A stretch of DNA of 64,000 nt from Serilophus lunatus (taxonomy: Eukaryota; Chordata; Aves; Passeriformes; Eurylaimidae): positions 251,660 through 315,659 of the forward strand of contig VXBA01001330.1 of the NCBI GenBank assembly GCA_013399895.1, given 5' to 3'. Positions within the stretch are counted from its first letter, which is position 1; every line of letters begins with the position of its first letter. This document shows positions 12,324-26,382 of this stretch, piece by piece. The notes under the pieces are model-generated. The model was given only the letters and a program-made list of their open reading frames with translations. It searched no databases and was not told the origin of the DNA. The translations under genes were made by a program, and so were the position numbers.

Positions 12324-15300
12324 GTAGCAAAATCTCTGTTAAAATATCAGGTCTTGATGGGTTTTATCATGAAACTTGATCCCTTTTCTTCTTTGTTCCT
12401 CATCTCGGGAATGCTTGAAGCATAGTATGTCCACAATTCACTGCAGTAAAGCACAGAGACAGGAGAATGCCAATACTGAGTCAGACTAAGACCTGTCCTA
12501 GCTCCTTAGGCAGTTCTCTGACAAAGGACAATCGCACATGCTCTGAGAAGAGCATAATCACAAGACCAACACACGTACACACATGTGTACAAATAACTGC
12601 AAACTGCAACGTATTTTCTCAGCCTCCCGCATATTAGGTTTCAAAGGATTAACGAGCCAGAGAGATGCTTTGTCTTGCACATCTTGGCAGACAATTTTTT
12701 CTCGTGGCCATGCAGGGGCAGCCAGTACGGAGGGAACCACAACCTCCTGCAACAGCAAGATCCACAGTGTAACTACACCCATGAGAAGGGAGGACGAAGA
12801 AAGGGCAAGATATTGCCCTAAACGAGGACTAAAATACCATCAAAATCCCTCTGTTTCTATCACTGCCTGATCTCTGCTAGAATTTGAAGGGCTAAATTCC
12901 TGTAGGGAGTTTATATCGTTGTACACAGCAGAAACTCCCTCCCAATCTCCCCAGCAAGATGTGGCAGGGGCGGGAATAAATAAAAAAATCCCTCCAACAA
13001 CCTATGATGGTCTAGCGAGCTCAAAATTAGAGAAGTTTTCCTTTAGATCCGTCATGACAAGAGCTATTAAGAAGCGCAGGTAAACCTGGAGATAGCACTT
13101 GCTAAAGGTTGAAATCAACTGTTCCTGAGGTACCTCACAGAGGTGGTGCGCAAGGACAGTTCTACATGGTGCAGAGAGGCACTAGGGACAGAAAGGAGAA
13201 TGTGAGCACAAAAGCTTGTGGAAAGCAGATATAGCACTAGTCAGAGTGGTAAGGATGCTGCTGTCCTGTTCAGGTGACATCATTTTGCTAAAGCAAAACA
13301 AGCTCCATTTTCAAAGGCATATAGTGCATACAGTGTAAATGTTAAAAATCACTAACAGAAACCATACTGAGGCTAAGATTTCCCCCTTCTCCTTCCCTCA
13401 TCTTAATTATCCATAATTGCTCTTGCTATAGCAAAATTCAAGTAGGAACTCTGGCTACCTGTGCCCTGAGCAATTCTCAGGAACAAAGTAGGGTTTGTCA
13501 TCATGTGATTTGAAGGTGACAAAATGTCCCAATGATGAAGTGACACATGGTATATGGACAACATTTTGAAGCATCAGCTAAAAACATTTCTCTCTTAGGG
13601 CCTGGTTCTGAAGCTCTAACATTGAATTACACTATCAGTAAGAGTCTCTATTCACAGAAGAGTCACCCACTGAGATTAATGCCTGTGCAGGAACCAGAGC
13701 TGGCTGAATGCCACTTTCTAGGACTTTAAAAATTGTTTATGATGCACTGTGAAAGCTGACACTTAAAGATAATCTTACTGTCATTCCCACAGGCAGCATG
13801 TCAACTCCTGCCTTAAACATCTAGTCTATGTGCAGTTCAAATCAATGCAAACTGCAGGCGATCTATCTCTTTCCAAAGGATTAGGTTCAGCCCACAAAAT
13901 ACCTAAAGAGGACAAACTTGTTTCACACTTTATAGACCTCCTTTTCCTCTTAAAATGAGCAAACTACTGTTGGAATATCCATATCAAACAGTTATGCCCA
14001 GTCTCAGACTGCATGCCAACCATGTTTATTTTCATATCTTTAGGACTTAATATGACAAGAGCCGTGGATGTGATAAATACCTTCAGAACATATTATGGAG
14101 TCACTCCTCTTGATCCAAAATGTGAAAACCAAGCATCAGTCAACATAAAATACATGTGATACAGCAGAATAATGGGTCTAGCACATACGGTATTGTGAGA
14201 AATTATTTTCTGTGACAGCCAAGCATGACAATGAACAGAAGACAAATGAAATTTCTGTGCTACATCCATACGGGTTGTCTGTCCTGTAAAGACTTATATA
14301 CAACAAACCAACAAGATCACCTGGAATTCCTAATCTGATTGGCATTATATGTGACAGACAAAGCATCTGTGTAAAGAAAATAAAATGTACTTATGCATTA
14401 CCCAGATACTGACCAAAACCAGATCAAATAGTGGGAAACATACCTCAAAACAATTTTAACAAGTCCTACAAAGAGCACATATGTCACAATTAATTTAAAT
14501 GTTCAAGTTGTGTGATGTGTAGAGAAAGGATTGGTGGGAAATTCTGAAACAAAAGTCATCTGGAAGAGAAAAAGGTGAAATAAGAAAAAATCAGAATAGT
14601 CTGTGTCAAGAAAAAAGATTTATTGTTGATCTATCGGGATGAACGGTACTTAAAGCATCTTTGCCATGTTCTTATTGTCAGAGAACAAAGTTTCTATCAA
14701 TGGATTTTAAAAGGATGCCTTAAATATTTAAACAAATTGTCCTCTGAAAAGAACAAACGTTATTGATTTCAATACCTGGTAGTTTTAAACAGCAGAAAAA
14801 TAGCACACATACACATAGGAGAAAATCTGAATTTTGAGATGAGTTGCTCAGTGAGATTCCACTGACACATTCATTATTGTCAGTAAAATTTCCCAGACTA
14901 ACCCAGGACTCACAAATTTTCCAAAAGCATACAAATTATCCCCTTCTCTGTAAGAATTTGTTTTCTGTATTTATAAATTGTATGCAGGGTTGCTTCAATT
15001 TTGGTGACAAAAGAGCAAATTTTTAAGTTATGCATACGGATAGGGGATTTAGATGGAGAGGAAGAGCAGTGCATGAGGAATGGGCTGGTTGGAAAGTACT
15101 GAGAGTCTATATGGAAGATTGCTTTGGTAGCAGGAGTGACATAGTAGATGGTGGCAAGGTGCTCCAATTAGGGTGTGGGTGTGACAGCACTAGGGTGATG
15201 AGAGGAAAATTACTTTACCAGAGATGTTTGAAATGAACTGGAAGGGAAAAGACAGTCAGTCAGAACAATGCTTGTTATACAGGTTTTACAGGCAGCACAA

Positions 15301-18300
15301 GGGCTCTGTTTATCTAGCTGGATACAACTGGCACAGCATTCAGGCAGCTAAAACACAACTTCTGTAGGAGGCTGCATGTGAAGGCAGGGGACCAAATAGC
15401 CACAAGTTTCCTGAACTCCATCCAACTGCAAGTCCTCAAGTCTGCTGAGGTAACCACAAACCCCACTTCTGCCAACTGTGGAATCATTATGGTTTGGGAG
15501 ATAGCATGATTGCAGTGACATTTGGACATCTGCTCCAGTCGCCTCAAAAATCAGCTCTGAGTGATTTAATCAGAACATGATAACATGGAACTCGCAGCTC
15601 CCTTCTTGGCAAAAATATCAAAACTAATAATGGCCTCCTCTTACCTTATGACACATCCTGAAACTTTTACTCTTGGTCAGCTAGCGCCTTCAGCAGGACT
15701 ATTGGGTACAATTCAGCTCCCAGGCAAAAGTCCTTTAACCAGGATCTCCTTCAGGCAGCAGGCCTCCTTTCATCCACAAGCATGGTACAGCCCCACAGAA
15801 ATACAGACCAAACACCTCTAACTGTGAATCACTGGTTTCCCATGAGATACAGCTTTTCCAGTGGTTCCTCACCGTGATGAGCCACAGTGACTTTTTTAAA
15901 GGCTCAACACCTTGCCCCCTAATATGAGATTTCCAACAGGCAAACCCCACTTGACAGAACTCCCAGTGTTTTTTTGCACTACTTATACTCATTCCCAGAA
16001 ATAACCTGAGCTAGAGCCGGCAAGATGCAGCTAAATCAACTTATAAGCAAGTAAATTTAAAATAGCATTGGCTATACAAAAATTTCCTAGGGATACAGCG
16101 TTGCTTCTTTCAACACAAGTTTTACATGTCACCCATAATAAATAAAAGGCTAGCCTCTGCAGAAGGCAATTTAAAAGAGGAATATCATAAGTGATCATAA
16201 AAGATACTTTGATTTTCCCCTCTAGAAAAATTTCACTCTCTCTCCATTGATTGTATGAGGAACCTAGGTAGGCCAGGTAACAAAAGCACAATGGCAGACT
16301 CTCTCCTCAGAGAGAAGTATCATAAATATCATGAGAATTTTCCCAAAGAGGGCAGCCTCAGGACGCAGATCAAAATCTGAACAATAATTATGCTTAACTT
16401 TCTCCAGTCATTTCTCTGAAACTTTTTAACAGCAAAAGAAAGTAGACAACTAAGTTTGTACATTGAACTACTGCAAATCACATGCAGAGAGAGGAGGGAA
16501 CCTGGATTAAATTATTAGGAACAATGAAAATTCTTTTTGGGTAAATCTGAAAGGAAAATGTATGCTGTGTTCCACTCGGGAGGATCTGTTTCATGTCATG
16601 TATGGCATACGTTTGCCAGGGAGCTGCTTTACTTTTGTAACAAAATAGCTTTGTGAATATCCTGGTCTCCAAAGGCAGACATGAGGAGGAACTGGGAATC
16701 CTTCTGCTCAGAGTTTAACCCACCTGATCAAACCCATATACTTCTCTCCAGCAGGAGAAAAGCATTGTCATCACTGCGTTGTCTCAGAATCTGTACATCA
16801 AGCCTAATCTTCCTCCTGTTACATCTTTCCCTGTATTTTTAGTCCAGACAGATCATTCTGTTGTACTTGAAGATTCACACACTCTCATGGAACTGTTTTA
16901 TTTCACTCCTCGCTCAGCAAGCCATGCAACAAAAACCAGAGAAGAAGAGTGAGCTCTGTGTACTGTCAGTGCTACATACTTCTGACTATTATTTCCGCTT
17001 GATGGCTTTAGTTTTATCCAAGGATTATTCAGTTTGGGAATAATAGGAGATTTACATGCTTGCACACAGGTCAAATTACAGTCAGAATGCACATGTGTTA
17101 GAATTTCTTCACCTGTAGATTATTCCTGGTGACTGTTATTTTAAAGCTTCCCTAACTGACAATGGCAGAAATTACTGTTTGAATCCTTCTGTTCGCGGAT
17201 GGATATTGATGTCCTCCTGGTGTTCCAGCAGGATATAGTTTTTATATTGAATGATAAATTGTTTCAAATAATACTAGATTAGTTTTTCTAAAGAGCAATT
17301 CTTCAATTGGCTGAATAGATCATTGAAACTTGAATTTACTGAAATTTTTTTCCAAGTACCTATTTCTTAAACCAATTGTGTCAGCATGTTATTTTGAGTT
17401 TTTAACCAACTCAAGCAAATTAACATAAACTATAATGCCTTCTCTCTGATCACAGAAGAAGTGCTTTGTCATTATTCCTGGTATTCCTAAAGGCTTCAGT
17501 ATTTGTTTGGAGATATAAAAAAAGAAATAAACAGAGAGCTATGCTGACTTTTGCTCCATAAAAAAGGCACAATAAAAACAGTGTGAATTTTACCACCCAT
17601 CCTGTAACAAAGAAGGGAAAGAAGTGACACCTTTGGAGAAGTTACTGTGATCAACTGAAATACAGCTGTGAATTCTGGATGTAAATAGTGAGAAGATAAT
17701 GTAGGGAAAAAACACTTCCTTAATGATCAAGTTATTAATTTTTAATGGTGATGTACACATCTTTGGGATGAAATATCTCCTTAAAAATATTCACAGTCAT
17801 GTTGAAGTCTAGTGCCCACAACACAAACAAAACTGTCTACCTTGGGTTACACAGGTTAAAGATTACTTATTAAAAATTAAATGAGTACAATGGTCCCTTA
17901 CACCTTCTTAACATTTAGCAATAGGTGTCTGGGTAAAGGAGAGAAAATTGTTGATCATTTCAAAATGCTACCAGAAGCATCAGAATACCAGGCACTCCCA
18001 CCCCACTAGCCGCACACTAGGAAGGAGCAACCCATCTGCTCACTCAGGATCTTGCCACTTTGTCCTTCCTGAGCAAACTATTTTGATCACAGCATAAAGG
18101 TAGGCCTAAGCTCTGGAACCCTCCCCTCAGCTGTCAACCCTTTATGAAGCTTCCTAGGGTTACAGGATGCACATTAAGGAACGCCTTTGGAAGAGAAGCT
18201 TTAAGTCAGAAGTCTATTCAGTGACCATAATAGATCAGGTGGCTTTTTTGTTTGCTTGATTTTAACAAAGGAGAGCTCCATCGTGAATCTTCACTTCAAA

Positions 18301-20000
18301 TTTGATTGCTTTATAATTTATCATACTGTGATGTAACTGGCATCTGTACTTGACTCTTATTAGGTGATGCCATATGGTACAATTAGAAGTAGAGACAGAG
18401 AGTGCCATTTGAATAAGTTAAACTTCATTCATCTACGATTAAACCATCCTCAGTCATATCTGCAAGCATTCAAGATGCTAGTTTAACTTCTGAAAAGATT
18501 CTCATTCAGTGTTGCATATCGATTTGGTATTTTTGAAACTCTAAATCACTAAGCTAATATCTATTATAATTTCTCTAAGTTGTTTATTTGCTTCCTTACT
18601 AAGATGGCTTTACAGTCTGTCACAGGGTTATCCATATGGGGATGTTGTGTGCAGTTTCTAGTACCTCACGTTCTCAAAGCAAGCAAGGGCTCTTTTACAC
18701 ATTGCTTGTCTCCTACAATCTACACAATTGTATTAAACTTTGTCTTGTGGCACCCACGTTCTAGCTATGGCACAAAATAAATCTGCAGGTTATCAATACA
18801 GAATTTTTAATTGGCAAGACCATTTTATTTATTCACAGGAAGGTGAGTCCTAGAATGCCTTCTTTCCCAGGAGGTTAGGGGGTTGCACACAACTCACAAA
18901 TCTTTCTTGATAATCCTTTAGTTGAACCAGAAATTATATTATGCTTTTGTTCTTTCATGCTTAAAACTGACCAAGCGGACAATGATTTATTAAGCTAGAG
19001 GCCTGAGTCTCCTGCCACACAACCCACTTAGTCACAGTAATGGCTATGAAACAGATCATGCATTCTAAGATAGGCTATAATTTGTGCTAAAGAAACTTGT
19101 CAGTTTTAATCACTAAATTTAATTTGCAAAGCCCTATAAAAGATTATGAAGTAAAAAGGAACAAAACAGCTAAACTTCAGGTTATAATGTTATGTGTTAC
19201 ACATACACACAGAGTAGGAAAAAAAATAAAGAGTTTAGAATACTACCAAAAGATAAAAATCAAATCGTTTCATGTAATTAAATGTAGGATTCTTCCAGTC
19301 AACAGTTTTTACTGTCTATTTACAAATAAGTGGAGATATATACCATCATATGCTTTTACACACTTCCTCAGTGAAAGACTGAAGTTGAAGTTCACTTACA
19401 AAGAAGTGAAGATGCTTTTCTGCAGGGACTGAGTCTGGGTTTCACACAAAGTGCCCATGTATTTTTAGATACTGATTAAGTACATCTGACATTTGAGTTT
19501 TAGTATAACTGATTTAAATTTATATTCCAGGCTATATGCACTATAAATTAATTTAGGTTGGTGTTTAAAAACTGTGTTTTTCTCAGAGAATGCACAAGAG
19601 GAGAAATTGAAAGCCTTCACCATTTTCAAATTAATGTACTTTCTCCAGCTACTCCAAATTACCTGGAATATACCAATTCATTAAAATTCACTTCAGTGGT
19701 GTATCAGGATAAGATTGAGGTAACTGTAATGTTCCTCTTCACAGGTTAACAATACAATCTTTTGCTTTGAAACAATGGATAATAGAAGATACTATCTATT
19801 ATGACCATTGCAGTAGTCTGCACCAGCTACTTATTATAGAGATGAAAAAGGAGACAGGAAGAGGCACTTTTGAAAGTTTCTCCAACACAAAGTATACATT
19901 GACCTCAAATATCACAACAGATTTATAGTTTTCTTTTCCTGTGTGAATGTGCAGTTAGGATGAGGGAATGTTAACAGGGAGGAAACAAATTGAAAGGTAA
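12322..20000. other. Anonymous AT-rich DNA, no gene seen
   Basis: No recognisable gene or transposable element. Open frames are no longer than about 110 codons and look like chance frames. A strictly alternating purine-pyrimidine stretch lies at 12569-12591. Just before the long open frame, a pyrimidine-rich stretch ending in GTGCAG (to 19954) and the donor-like AAAG/GTAAGA (junction after 19996) bracket 42 bases; this pairing may be chance. Confidence 0.55.
12569..12591. repeat. Alternating purine-pyrimidine tract
   Basis: Twenty-three bases of unbroken purine-pyrimidine alternation built from AC, GT and AT steps. It contains the perfect palindrome ACACATGTGT. Such tracts can adopt Z-DNA under supercoiling; whether this one does is unknown. 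Confidence 0.8.
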
Positions 20001-20714
20001 GAAGACAGAGTGGGAGAACCAACTGGGCTGAAGTGGAAGATGCAAGAGACAGACATGGCTGAGATACAGACGGTGATGAGAAAGCTCAGTGAGATCATAG
20101 CTAGCAGAGGGTGGCACTGGACAGAAACAGGCTCAGCGGTACAGCCCCAACCAAAGCTAAAATCCTTGTGCTGTAGGGATGCTTTCCAGGCTGAGCTGAG
20201 TCATTTTGAGTGTGAAGGGCCTGCTTACCTCCTGACACTGAAATTGATAAAGTTTCATCAAACAATTTCAATAGCCAGAATCAAGATTTTCCTTCCAAGT
20301 TTAACCTTATATAACATTTGCTTGTTCAAGAGAACGAGTGAACTAGATTTAAGTCTCAGTCACACATATCAGCCCAGCAGGTCAGGTGGGAATTTCTTTA
20401 ATTTGCAACTTTGCAGTTACAATATGTGTCTAAGAAAAGGGAGACATGGTAAATTTCTGCCCACGCCTGCAAGGTCCTTTTATGATAACCCAAGCAAACT
20501 GCTTCAATTACCTCTATTTCAGGGTTTTCTGAAAAGCAATTACAGCAATATTTGCTCAGTCCAAAGGTACTGCGAAGGTATGCTGGAGTTCACAACACAA
20601 ATTTTCATCCCTGGACTGCAGCTGTTACTTTTTGAAATTAGTAGTAGTAGTATGCAGCAATTGTTTCAGACTCAGAAAGTTTCTGTAAGAAAACAGGCTG
20701 GTGAGCCATTTTAG
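20001..20714 (+). other. Long open reading frame, unknown, possibly chance
   Basis: The frame is open from just after a TAA at 19998-20000 to the TAG at 20712-20714, about 237 codons. It is the longest open frame in the window. The first ATG is at 20040 and would give 224 residues. I recognise no domain, signal peptide, membrane segment or repeated motif. The predicted product is rich in Ser, Leu and Gln. The middle third is hydrophobic in patches but has no clear membrane helix. Composition changes little at the frame edges. No CpG-rich promoter precedes it and no AATAAA closely follows it. With about 5 percent stop codons per codon, I estimate well under one frame this long by chance in 64 kb, so it is noteworthy but not proof of coding. 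It could be a chance frame, a lineage-specific or noncoding-RNA frame, or part of an unrecognised old repeat. Confidence 0.15.
20639..20652. repeat. Short (AGT)n repeat
   Basis: About four AGT units inside the long open frame, encoding a run of Ser codons. Confidence 0.8.
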
Positions 20715-23700
20715 TCACCTTTGAAATATTTGTGAGGGATAGATGTAGATCTCTTCTGAAGGTCTATTCTAGCATCTATTCTAGATGCAGATGTATTCTA
20801 TCTAGAGAGAGATGAAGGAAAGGAGAAGTTAGGAGATGAGGCAGCTGTGACCACAGCCCCGCACACAGCACTGACCAATATTATTCATGGGTGACAAAGC
20901 CCCACAGAGCAACACACGCAAAGACACAGGCTTGAATACAGGCAGCACACCTGCACTTTCTTAACAGCCACACATTTAAAATGCTGATACTCTTTTCCTA
21001 TTTTATCTCCACTAGTCATTCAGCACCCTGAACCAATAAAATACATTTTATACTAGCTACTTTTTAGAAATTGCACTGCATTCTTCCCAGCACATTATTG
21101 CAAAAAGCAGCACTCTAAAATGCAGAGCTTGCCAGATTGGATTAAATGTTTTTGACAAGATTTGCTCTGAATTCTAGACCCAGTAATCTTGTTTCTTTTA
21201 ATGATTGATGAGAGATCACTACTGAAACCTTCAAGTGAGTCAGCAGTGCATGCAGCACAAGATGAAGTGTTGCAAGTACAGAAAAACATAGACCAGAAAA
21301 ATGGTCTTGAAGCTTCCTGTTAAAATATACCCCTTGCACCTGGAGTGGAGAGGCACAAAGCTTCCACCTGAGGCTTTTCATGAAGTATTTCTATCACGAG
21401 AATTACAACAATGAAAAGACGCTGTTATTAAAAGATACAAACAAAGAAATAAATTATCATGTTTAACGACATTAATGCATTAAATCTCTAGAGTGTCTAC
21501 TATCTAAAGAAGTCTGCATTGCAATAGCACAGATATTACTAACCATCCTCACCTGGGGAAGATGTGAGGGAAATTCCTGTAATAAAATAGCACCAGTGCA
21601 AAAAAGTTTCAGAAAGATAATATTGTATTACCCAAGAGTTCAATGTCAACTAAAGTCTGACCCATGTATACAACTGGCAGCTCTATTCAGAAGGTCTTTA
21701 TGTCAGCAATTGCAACACAGGGTATTGGTTTTGTAAATAACAAGGGGTTTTGAGCACTTATGGAATTGCAAATATGGTGTCAACATGACTATGTAAAAAA
21801 CCAGCTGCTTTTCACAGGAACGATGAAGCCTATATGCAGAAAAAAAGGTGTCTTTATTAGCCATTAACTTTTAACCTTGTTTCTGTTTATTTTTCTCATA
21901 GAAAACACATAAAATACAGGGCAAAAAATCGCCATGAATATCAATTAATAAACACTTCTTCAAGTTATTTGGACAATATTGTAAAAAAAAATATTGAAGA
22001 AATAAGACTTCATGCATAATCATAAAAATCTAGGCTATTATTTTTTTACAAGGAATTATTCTGCAATTCTTATGAAGGTCACTTTCTGTTGGTCAGAACA
22101 TTTTTTATGCAAAAGACGACATAATTTTTGCTATACAAGTTTTTCCCTGACAACCTCTTGCATGGCAGGTCAACCAAAGACAAATTGTTTATTTCAAGCT
22201 CACCCCATACTTGACTGCTGAATGCTGGTCTCATAGGATCTTGTGAAGGAAAAATACTCATTTCCCTAAATAGATAAGGCACCCACACAAGTTAGCATGG
22301 GCCAACTTGCCACTGAAATAGCTCCATGGAAGTTGATGCTATTTAAAGGGACTATTGAAGTGAGAAAATGGACATCCTTTTTGACTGGTTCTTAGGGATA
22401 ACTCTAGAGACTTTATAGAGGTGTGGTTACAAATCATGTTACCCTTAAAATCCATTCACTGTTGTCTTATACCAGTACCAAAACATGTTTTACAAGACAG
22501 ATGAAGGTCCTGGCAGAATCCCAGGCAAATAAACAATAAGAAATGACGACTGAATACTGATTAGCATGAATAGGCATGCAGGAGTAGAGACATTAAATTT
22601 AAAGATGCTCAAGAAGTCCTAAGCAGCAGAGGCTGAAGCCCAGAGTTTCCATCTTTTCGGTCCTATTGTTTCCTAGATATCTGTCAAAGCTAAAAAGACT
22701 ACATTCATTTACACCCTTGCTACCGTTTTGGTAAGAGATTAGAAAGGCGTTGAATGCATAAGGAAAGAGAACCTGCAAACACAACCTGTCAGATATTGTG
22801 AGGTGGACTTTCTAGTTCTGCCATGGCAAAATCGATGTTTCACCTGGCTATAACGTTCCCAGACTACAAAGGCAGAAACAAATTTTCAGCCTCTTGGAAC
22901 TTGTGCTTTGAATGATCAAAAAACCTTTCTCAGATGCTTTTGTAAAAGCAACTTAGACTGCAAAAGAAAGACATTATTTAGGAACACTCCACTATTTGTC
23001 TAAGACAGGACACACTCAATGGAAAGCTCTTTGAATTTTGGCACCCTGCACACCCAAACAGCAGAAGCAACCTGAATGGTGTTGACCAGTTCCAATGTAT
23101 GAAGAGTTCCCAAAGTCAAACGTAACTTTCCCCCCAAATTTCCTTATTGTAAAGTGTTTAGACAATGCTGGTTTACCCAGAGGAATAGGAGAAGAAGGAA
23201 AAACCCTACAAAAGATCAGAAAACTGAGTTGTAAAAAAACAAATAAACAAAAAACATCCACTTAAAAAAAAAAAGCAGAATGAAACACAACAAACAAACA
23301 TACCTGGCTTTCTGCTCTGGTGTGCTTAATGGGGTAGATTCTCTGCCTTCGCTGTGAACCTTGTGAACGTGCTTTGACATGCCTTGGCAGAGGATTAGGT
23401 ATCTGGGAAGCCTAAAATCTTCCACCAAGGTGCTTAAAAGACACATAGCCTTAAGTTTAAATACGGCTTTTCATGGTGTGCAGACGAAGTATGCGAAGTT
23501 TTGCCTTCATTTCTACAAGACCTCCCCTCAGGCTTCTATGCCACGGCAACAGCACAATTGTGATATAAGTAAGAGTCATCTTCTTAGCTGCTGCACACTC
23601 AGTGTATTCTGTCATACTTCAGAGACAGTGCAAATAGTACATTTTCACCTCAGGTCTACCTACCCGCGTGCGCAATGCATATGATAAACTAGCATTAGAT

Positions 23701-24548
23701 ATCATAACACCTTCAAGACTTGAGAAAAAAGGTGTAAGGCAATAATCATTAATAATGTGCAAGAATCCTTCATGTAGCTTCAGGATAAGGAAGCTCTGTA
23801 CATATCACACCTGAGCTCAGAGTTGAGCTCATTTCATTCTTTTGCCCTCATTCACCAACATCCAAAAAAGTGCCAAACTAAAGAGGAGATCAGATCAGAG
23901 AAAAACAGTAAACTGATACAGATAGGCAGAATGTTTTAACAGTCGTTCTTACGATACTCAGAACCATTTAAAATTATTTTAAGATACCTTTATTTGACTA
24001 TGCAACTCCATGGAAAATACAGAGAAAGGGAAGGTAGTAAAGTATTATTTCGTTTAGAGTAGCATTTTTCAAGCATTTCATTTAAATACTTTTTAGCACA
24101 ATACAGTAAAAAAAATGCGGTAAAATGTTATTTATCAGAAATGAGATAAATCTAAATCTAGATCATAGAGCTTATGCTGTGGGCCTTTTCAGGTGGGGAG
24201 AGGTTGGTGGAAGGTTTTTTTGTTGTTGATTTTTTGTTTGTTTGACTTGTGTAGGGATAGAAATCTAATTTGAGGAGATGAGAAATTTTTGTTGCTCATG
24301 AAAGCATTTTCCCATAAATACTTGATATTTGTCCTTCTCATGCCCCGCAGAGCAGTTAACTCCCTGAAAAGATACCTTTTTCACAGACAACCTTGGAGGG
24401 CCTGCAAGGAGAGGACTAGGCAAGACATTAAGAAGGTCCACAGAGGGAAAAGCAGGACATCCTTTCCTGCCCAGTGTTTGCGGCCTTATGTTTAGTGTTC
24501 TCACCTTTGGAAATAAATTTTCCTAAATCCTTCTGCTGCCCAGCATTT

Positions 24549-24567
24549 GGGGAGGGAGGGGAAGGGG
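24549..24567 (+). other. G-quadruplex-type motif
   Basis: Four G runs of 4, 3, 4 and 4 bases separated by A, A and AA. This fits the usual pattern for a stable intramolecular quadruplex on the plus strand. More G-rich sequence follows for about 20 bases. No gene is recognised nearby. Confidence 0.75.
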
Positions 24568-24800
24568 CAGTGTGGAGTGGGGAGTGCTACAATTGTAAAG
24601 GGAAAGAAAAAGAAAAGCAGGGAAAAAGAAAAATTCTGAAAATTAGCTACAGTCCAGACGGAACAAAAAGAACAAGTCCCTTTGCACCTCACATAAAGGT
24701 GCAGCCCCATTAACATGTTTGTTTCAATCTATTGTACTTTCTGAAGGGAATATGTATCAAGACCTGTCTCACCACTTCAGGGGTGGGTGGATAGCCAGGT

Positions 24801-24844
24801 GGGTCCATTGCTCTGGAAAAGGGGGTCCATTGCTCTGGAAAAGG
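24801..24844. repeat. Perfect 22-base tandem duplication
   Basis: Two identical head-to-tail copies of a 22-base unit starting GGGTCCATTGCTCTGG, at 24801-24822 and 24823-24844. The lack of divergence suggests a recent event or an assembly artefact. Confidence 0.95.
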
Positions 24845-26368
24845 AGCCCGAGGATAGCCTGATGATTACAAGGATATTGCCTTGCCCACCAGTGGGCAAC
24901 AGACATTGCTTCCCCTCTTCCTTTCCTTCCTTTGATTTTACTGCTATATTGCCATTTTTTATCAGACTCGCAGAGGAAGACAGAACACTGTAAATACTCT
25001 AATTTTTACCTCACTGAGATTATCCCTGGATGACTCTGGCTTCTGTCTTCTCCTCCCAACACAGATGCTGGAATTAATACTGGAACTTTTCAAAATTAAA
25101 GTTCCTTTGTATTAACTACCTTCAAAAGGCCTCAACAGTAACTCTTAAATCTAAATCTAGCTTTGATGTGCTTTAGATTGTTATATTTGAATTACGCATT
25201 CCCAAGTAATACTGTGCTATTGTTTAGGTGAACAATTATGTGCAGATCCATCCCAGTGCAGATTCAGTCATGTACAGGCAACTAACCCTGAATAGGTCTC
25301 TGCAAGCATAATTATCTCATCTGATTAGGATATGGATTTTATTCTACCACTTTTGAAGTTCTGAAAAGGCAAACTGAAGATTTTAAAGATAAAGGTAATT
25401 AAGAGAAGAATGATCACTACACCTTTCAACACCCTCTATATAAAAGAGGTATCATCTCCATGTACTAAAGGAGTTTAATTGTACAGTTATTAGACATCAC
25501 TAAATTTTCAGCCAAATACTTTTAAGTTCAATAGTGTAAGAAGGTTTTATATGAAGGGATTGCCCTACAAAAAACCTGTGAAAGGATGTGGAGGTTCCAG
25601 AACATACTCAGAACCTACAGATAAATGTACCTATAATGCTACTGCACTGTTTGCCATTACGGATGCTATTTGGTACCCAGGTTGTTGTCTTTCTCATCCT
25701 GATAATACAATGAGATTCCTAGCAGTTAACCAGCAATGTAACTGATGTCAAATGATCTAGCTAAACTTTATAAGCTTTACTAAGCTAAATATTACTTACA
25801 AATGTAATTTAGGGTGAAAGCAGGTGGTGTCAGAGAGCAACTCCACTGCAAAGACTGTAGTGGAATTTCTATGGGAAAAAACACATCAAGAATTTAAGGG
25901 GGTCAGTTCTACAGAATGACTTTATAATCGTCAATTTCCATTGTTCATCATGAGGCTTCAGTTTATTAGTGTGTGTAAAGACTTCAGGATGATTTGAAAT
26001 TAAAGATTACTAAGAAGAAAATGGAACACAGCTAGCATGTCTGGTACGAATTCCTAGAGATGTTCAATATGATCCACGTTGCAAAAAGGCAAACTTCAGG
26101 TATAAATAAAGTCTTAGTTTCTAGGCATACACTTACCTCAGGAACTACAAATCAGCAACACAAGGAAAAATACTAATTTATGATATTTTTAAAGTGCAAC
26201 AATAATAGTAACAATATAAACAATTGTAATACATATAAGTTACATACCCATATAACTAAATAAACATATAGATAAAATACAGTAATATTTCCATGTCAAC
26301 CGTTTTAAAATTGTCCCAACTCAGTGCTGGGAATGGAGGATACCAAAAGATGTAGAAAAGGCTGCTGC

Positions 26369-26382
26369 TTTTTTTTTTTTTT
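26369..26382. repeat. Poly(T) run of 14 bases
   Basis: Fourteen consecutive T bases after GCTGCTGC. Nothing around it suggests an element tail. Confidence 0.9.

Noticed and set aside
19955..19996. A 42-base microexon between splice-like signals just before the long open frame
   Set aside because: Single acceptor-like and donor-like words are common, and nothing ties them to an exon chain.
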